DNA of 64,000 nucleotides, from the NCBI RefSeq assembly GCF_041381155.1, contig NC_091143.1, positions 23,215,695 to 23,279,694 on the forward strand, written 5' to 3'. The translations under genes and the position numbers were made by a program. Every line of letters begins with the position of its first letter. Position 1 is the first letter of the stretch. The notes below the pieces were generated by a model. It worked only from the letters and a program-made list of their open reading frames with translations. It was not told the DNA's origin and did not search any database. This stretch comes from Argopecten irradians. Its lineage: Eukaryota > Mollusca > Bivalvia > Pectinida > Pectinidae. Of the stretch, positions 63,750 to 64,000 are shown piece by piece.

Positions 63750-64000
63750 AACCGGCTTTCTGATTGGCAAATTCGTTTTTTGCATACTACTGTGAAAAAA
63801 AAAATAGGAATATTCCGAGAATGGTGCCAAATCCAGACGTTATCGTGACGCTACTATAGAGACATTGACGTTGCGTATTGATTCGGAAAAAAGAATCTAT
63901 TGGAAAATCAATTGAATCATACGAGTAAATGTATTTCATTTTAACAAGTAGTCTAGAAAATTAATGAGAAGCATTGATGTATATATAAATTTTTTAAATT
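63750..64000 (+). mobile_element. Foldback repeat family R1, copy 3, cut by window end
   Basis: CCGGCTTTCTGATTGGC, GAGAATGGTGCC and TTGACGTTGCGTATTGATT follow without the Pearl-like insertion. The sequence ends just inside the foldback arm at AAGCATTGATGT. Confidence 0.65.

Larger units (their letters stand above)
59620..64000 (+). repeat. Tandem segmental duplication, unit 3 (carries gene 5, cut by window end)
   Basis: This matches 52012 to about 57110 with high identity in both coding and noncoding parts. It runs out at the window edge, so the full unit length and any further copies lie outside. Confidence 0.85.

Overview
This is animal nuclear DNA, most likely from a bivalve mollusc such as a scallop or oyster relative. 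It is AT-rich and mostly noncoding. Its few real genes are split by GT-AG introns and have TATA boxes and AATAAA-type poly(A) signals. It is dense in foldback elements, minisatellites, CR1/jockey-like LINE fragments and tRNA-derived SINEs, and it holds one element with the layout of the bivalve Pearl family. No bacterial, organellar or viral gene set is visible. Everything here is read by eye; no database search was run.

From 1 to about 29 kb there is no well supported gene. This part holds a possible transposase remnant (3.9-4.5 kb), an 18-bp minisatellite (7.6 kb), MITE-like elements, a 55-bp array interrupted by a foldback element (15.1-15.8 kb), a roughly 1-kb tandem duplication (16.2-19.0 kb), two SINEs, a 61-bp minisatellite built on a splice-donor sequence (26.5-27.0 kb), and a few candidate orphan exons (12.6, 13.2, 23.4-25.9 and 27.0-27.2 kb).

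From 29 to 64 kb lies the main content: five members of one family of small secreted proteins, numbered 1 to 5. Gene 1 is on the minus strand (29.2-31.1 kb). Gene 2 faces away from it on the plus strand (33.6-35.6 kb). Genes 3, 4 and 5 (45.0, 52.4 and 60.1 kb) are on the plus strand. All have a noncoding first exon, an intron ending 4-5 bases before the ATG, a nearly invariant 20-residue signal peptide, and a low-complexity mature chain ranging from Gly/Pro/Met-rich to Gly/Tyr-rich or basic Tyr-rich. Genes 2, 4 and 5 end in a tiny last coding exon that supplies only Gly-Tyr-stop. Genes 2 to 5 share a 40-bp promoter module with fixed spacing to the TATA box, and genes 2, 4 and 5 also share a TGACGTCA site about 125-132 bp upstream of it. 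An orphan 36-bp exon at 43.1 kb matches exon 3 of gene 1 and marks a lost sixth member.

Genes 4 and 5 lie in a recent duplication of at least 4.4 kb (about 7.6 kb repeat distance). Gene 3 lies in an older, diverged copy of the same unit that was broken by LINE fragments. I infer a lineage-specific extracellular structural family (shell matrix, byssus or mucus are the obvious candidates), expanding by tandem duplication and by growth of an internal 11-residue repeat. The exact function cannot be named from sequence alone.
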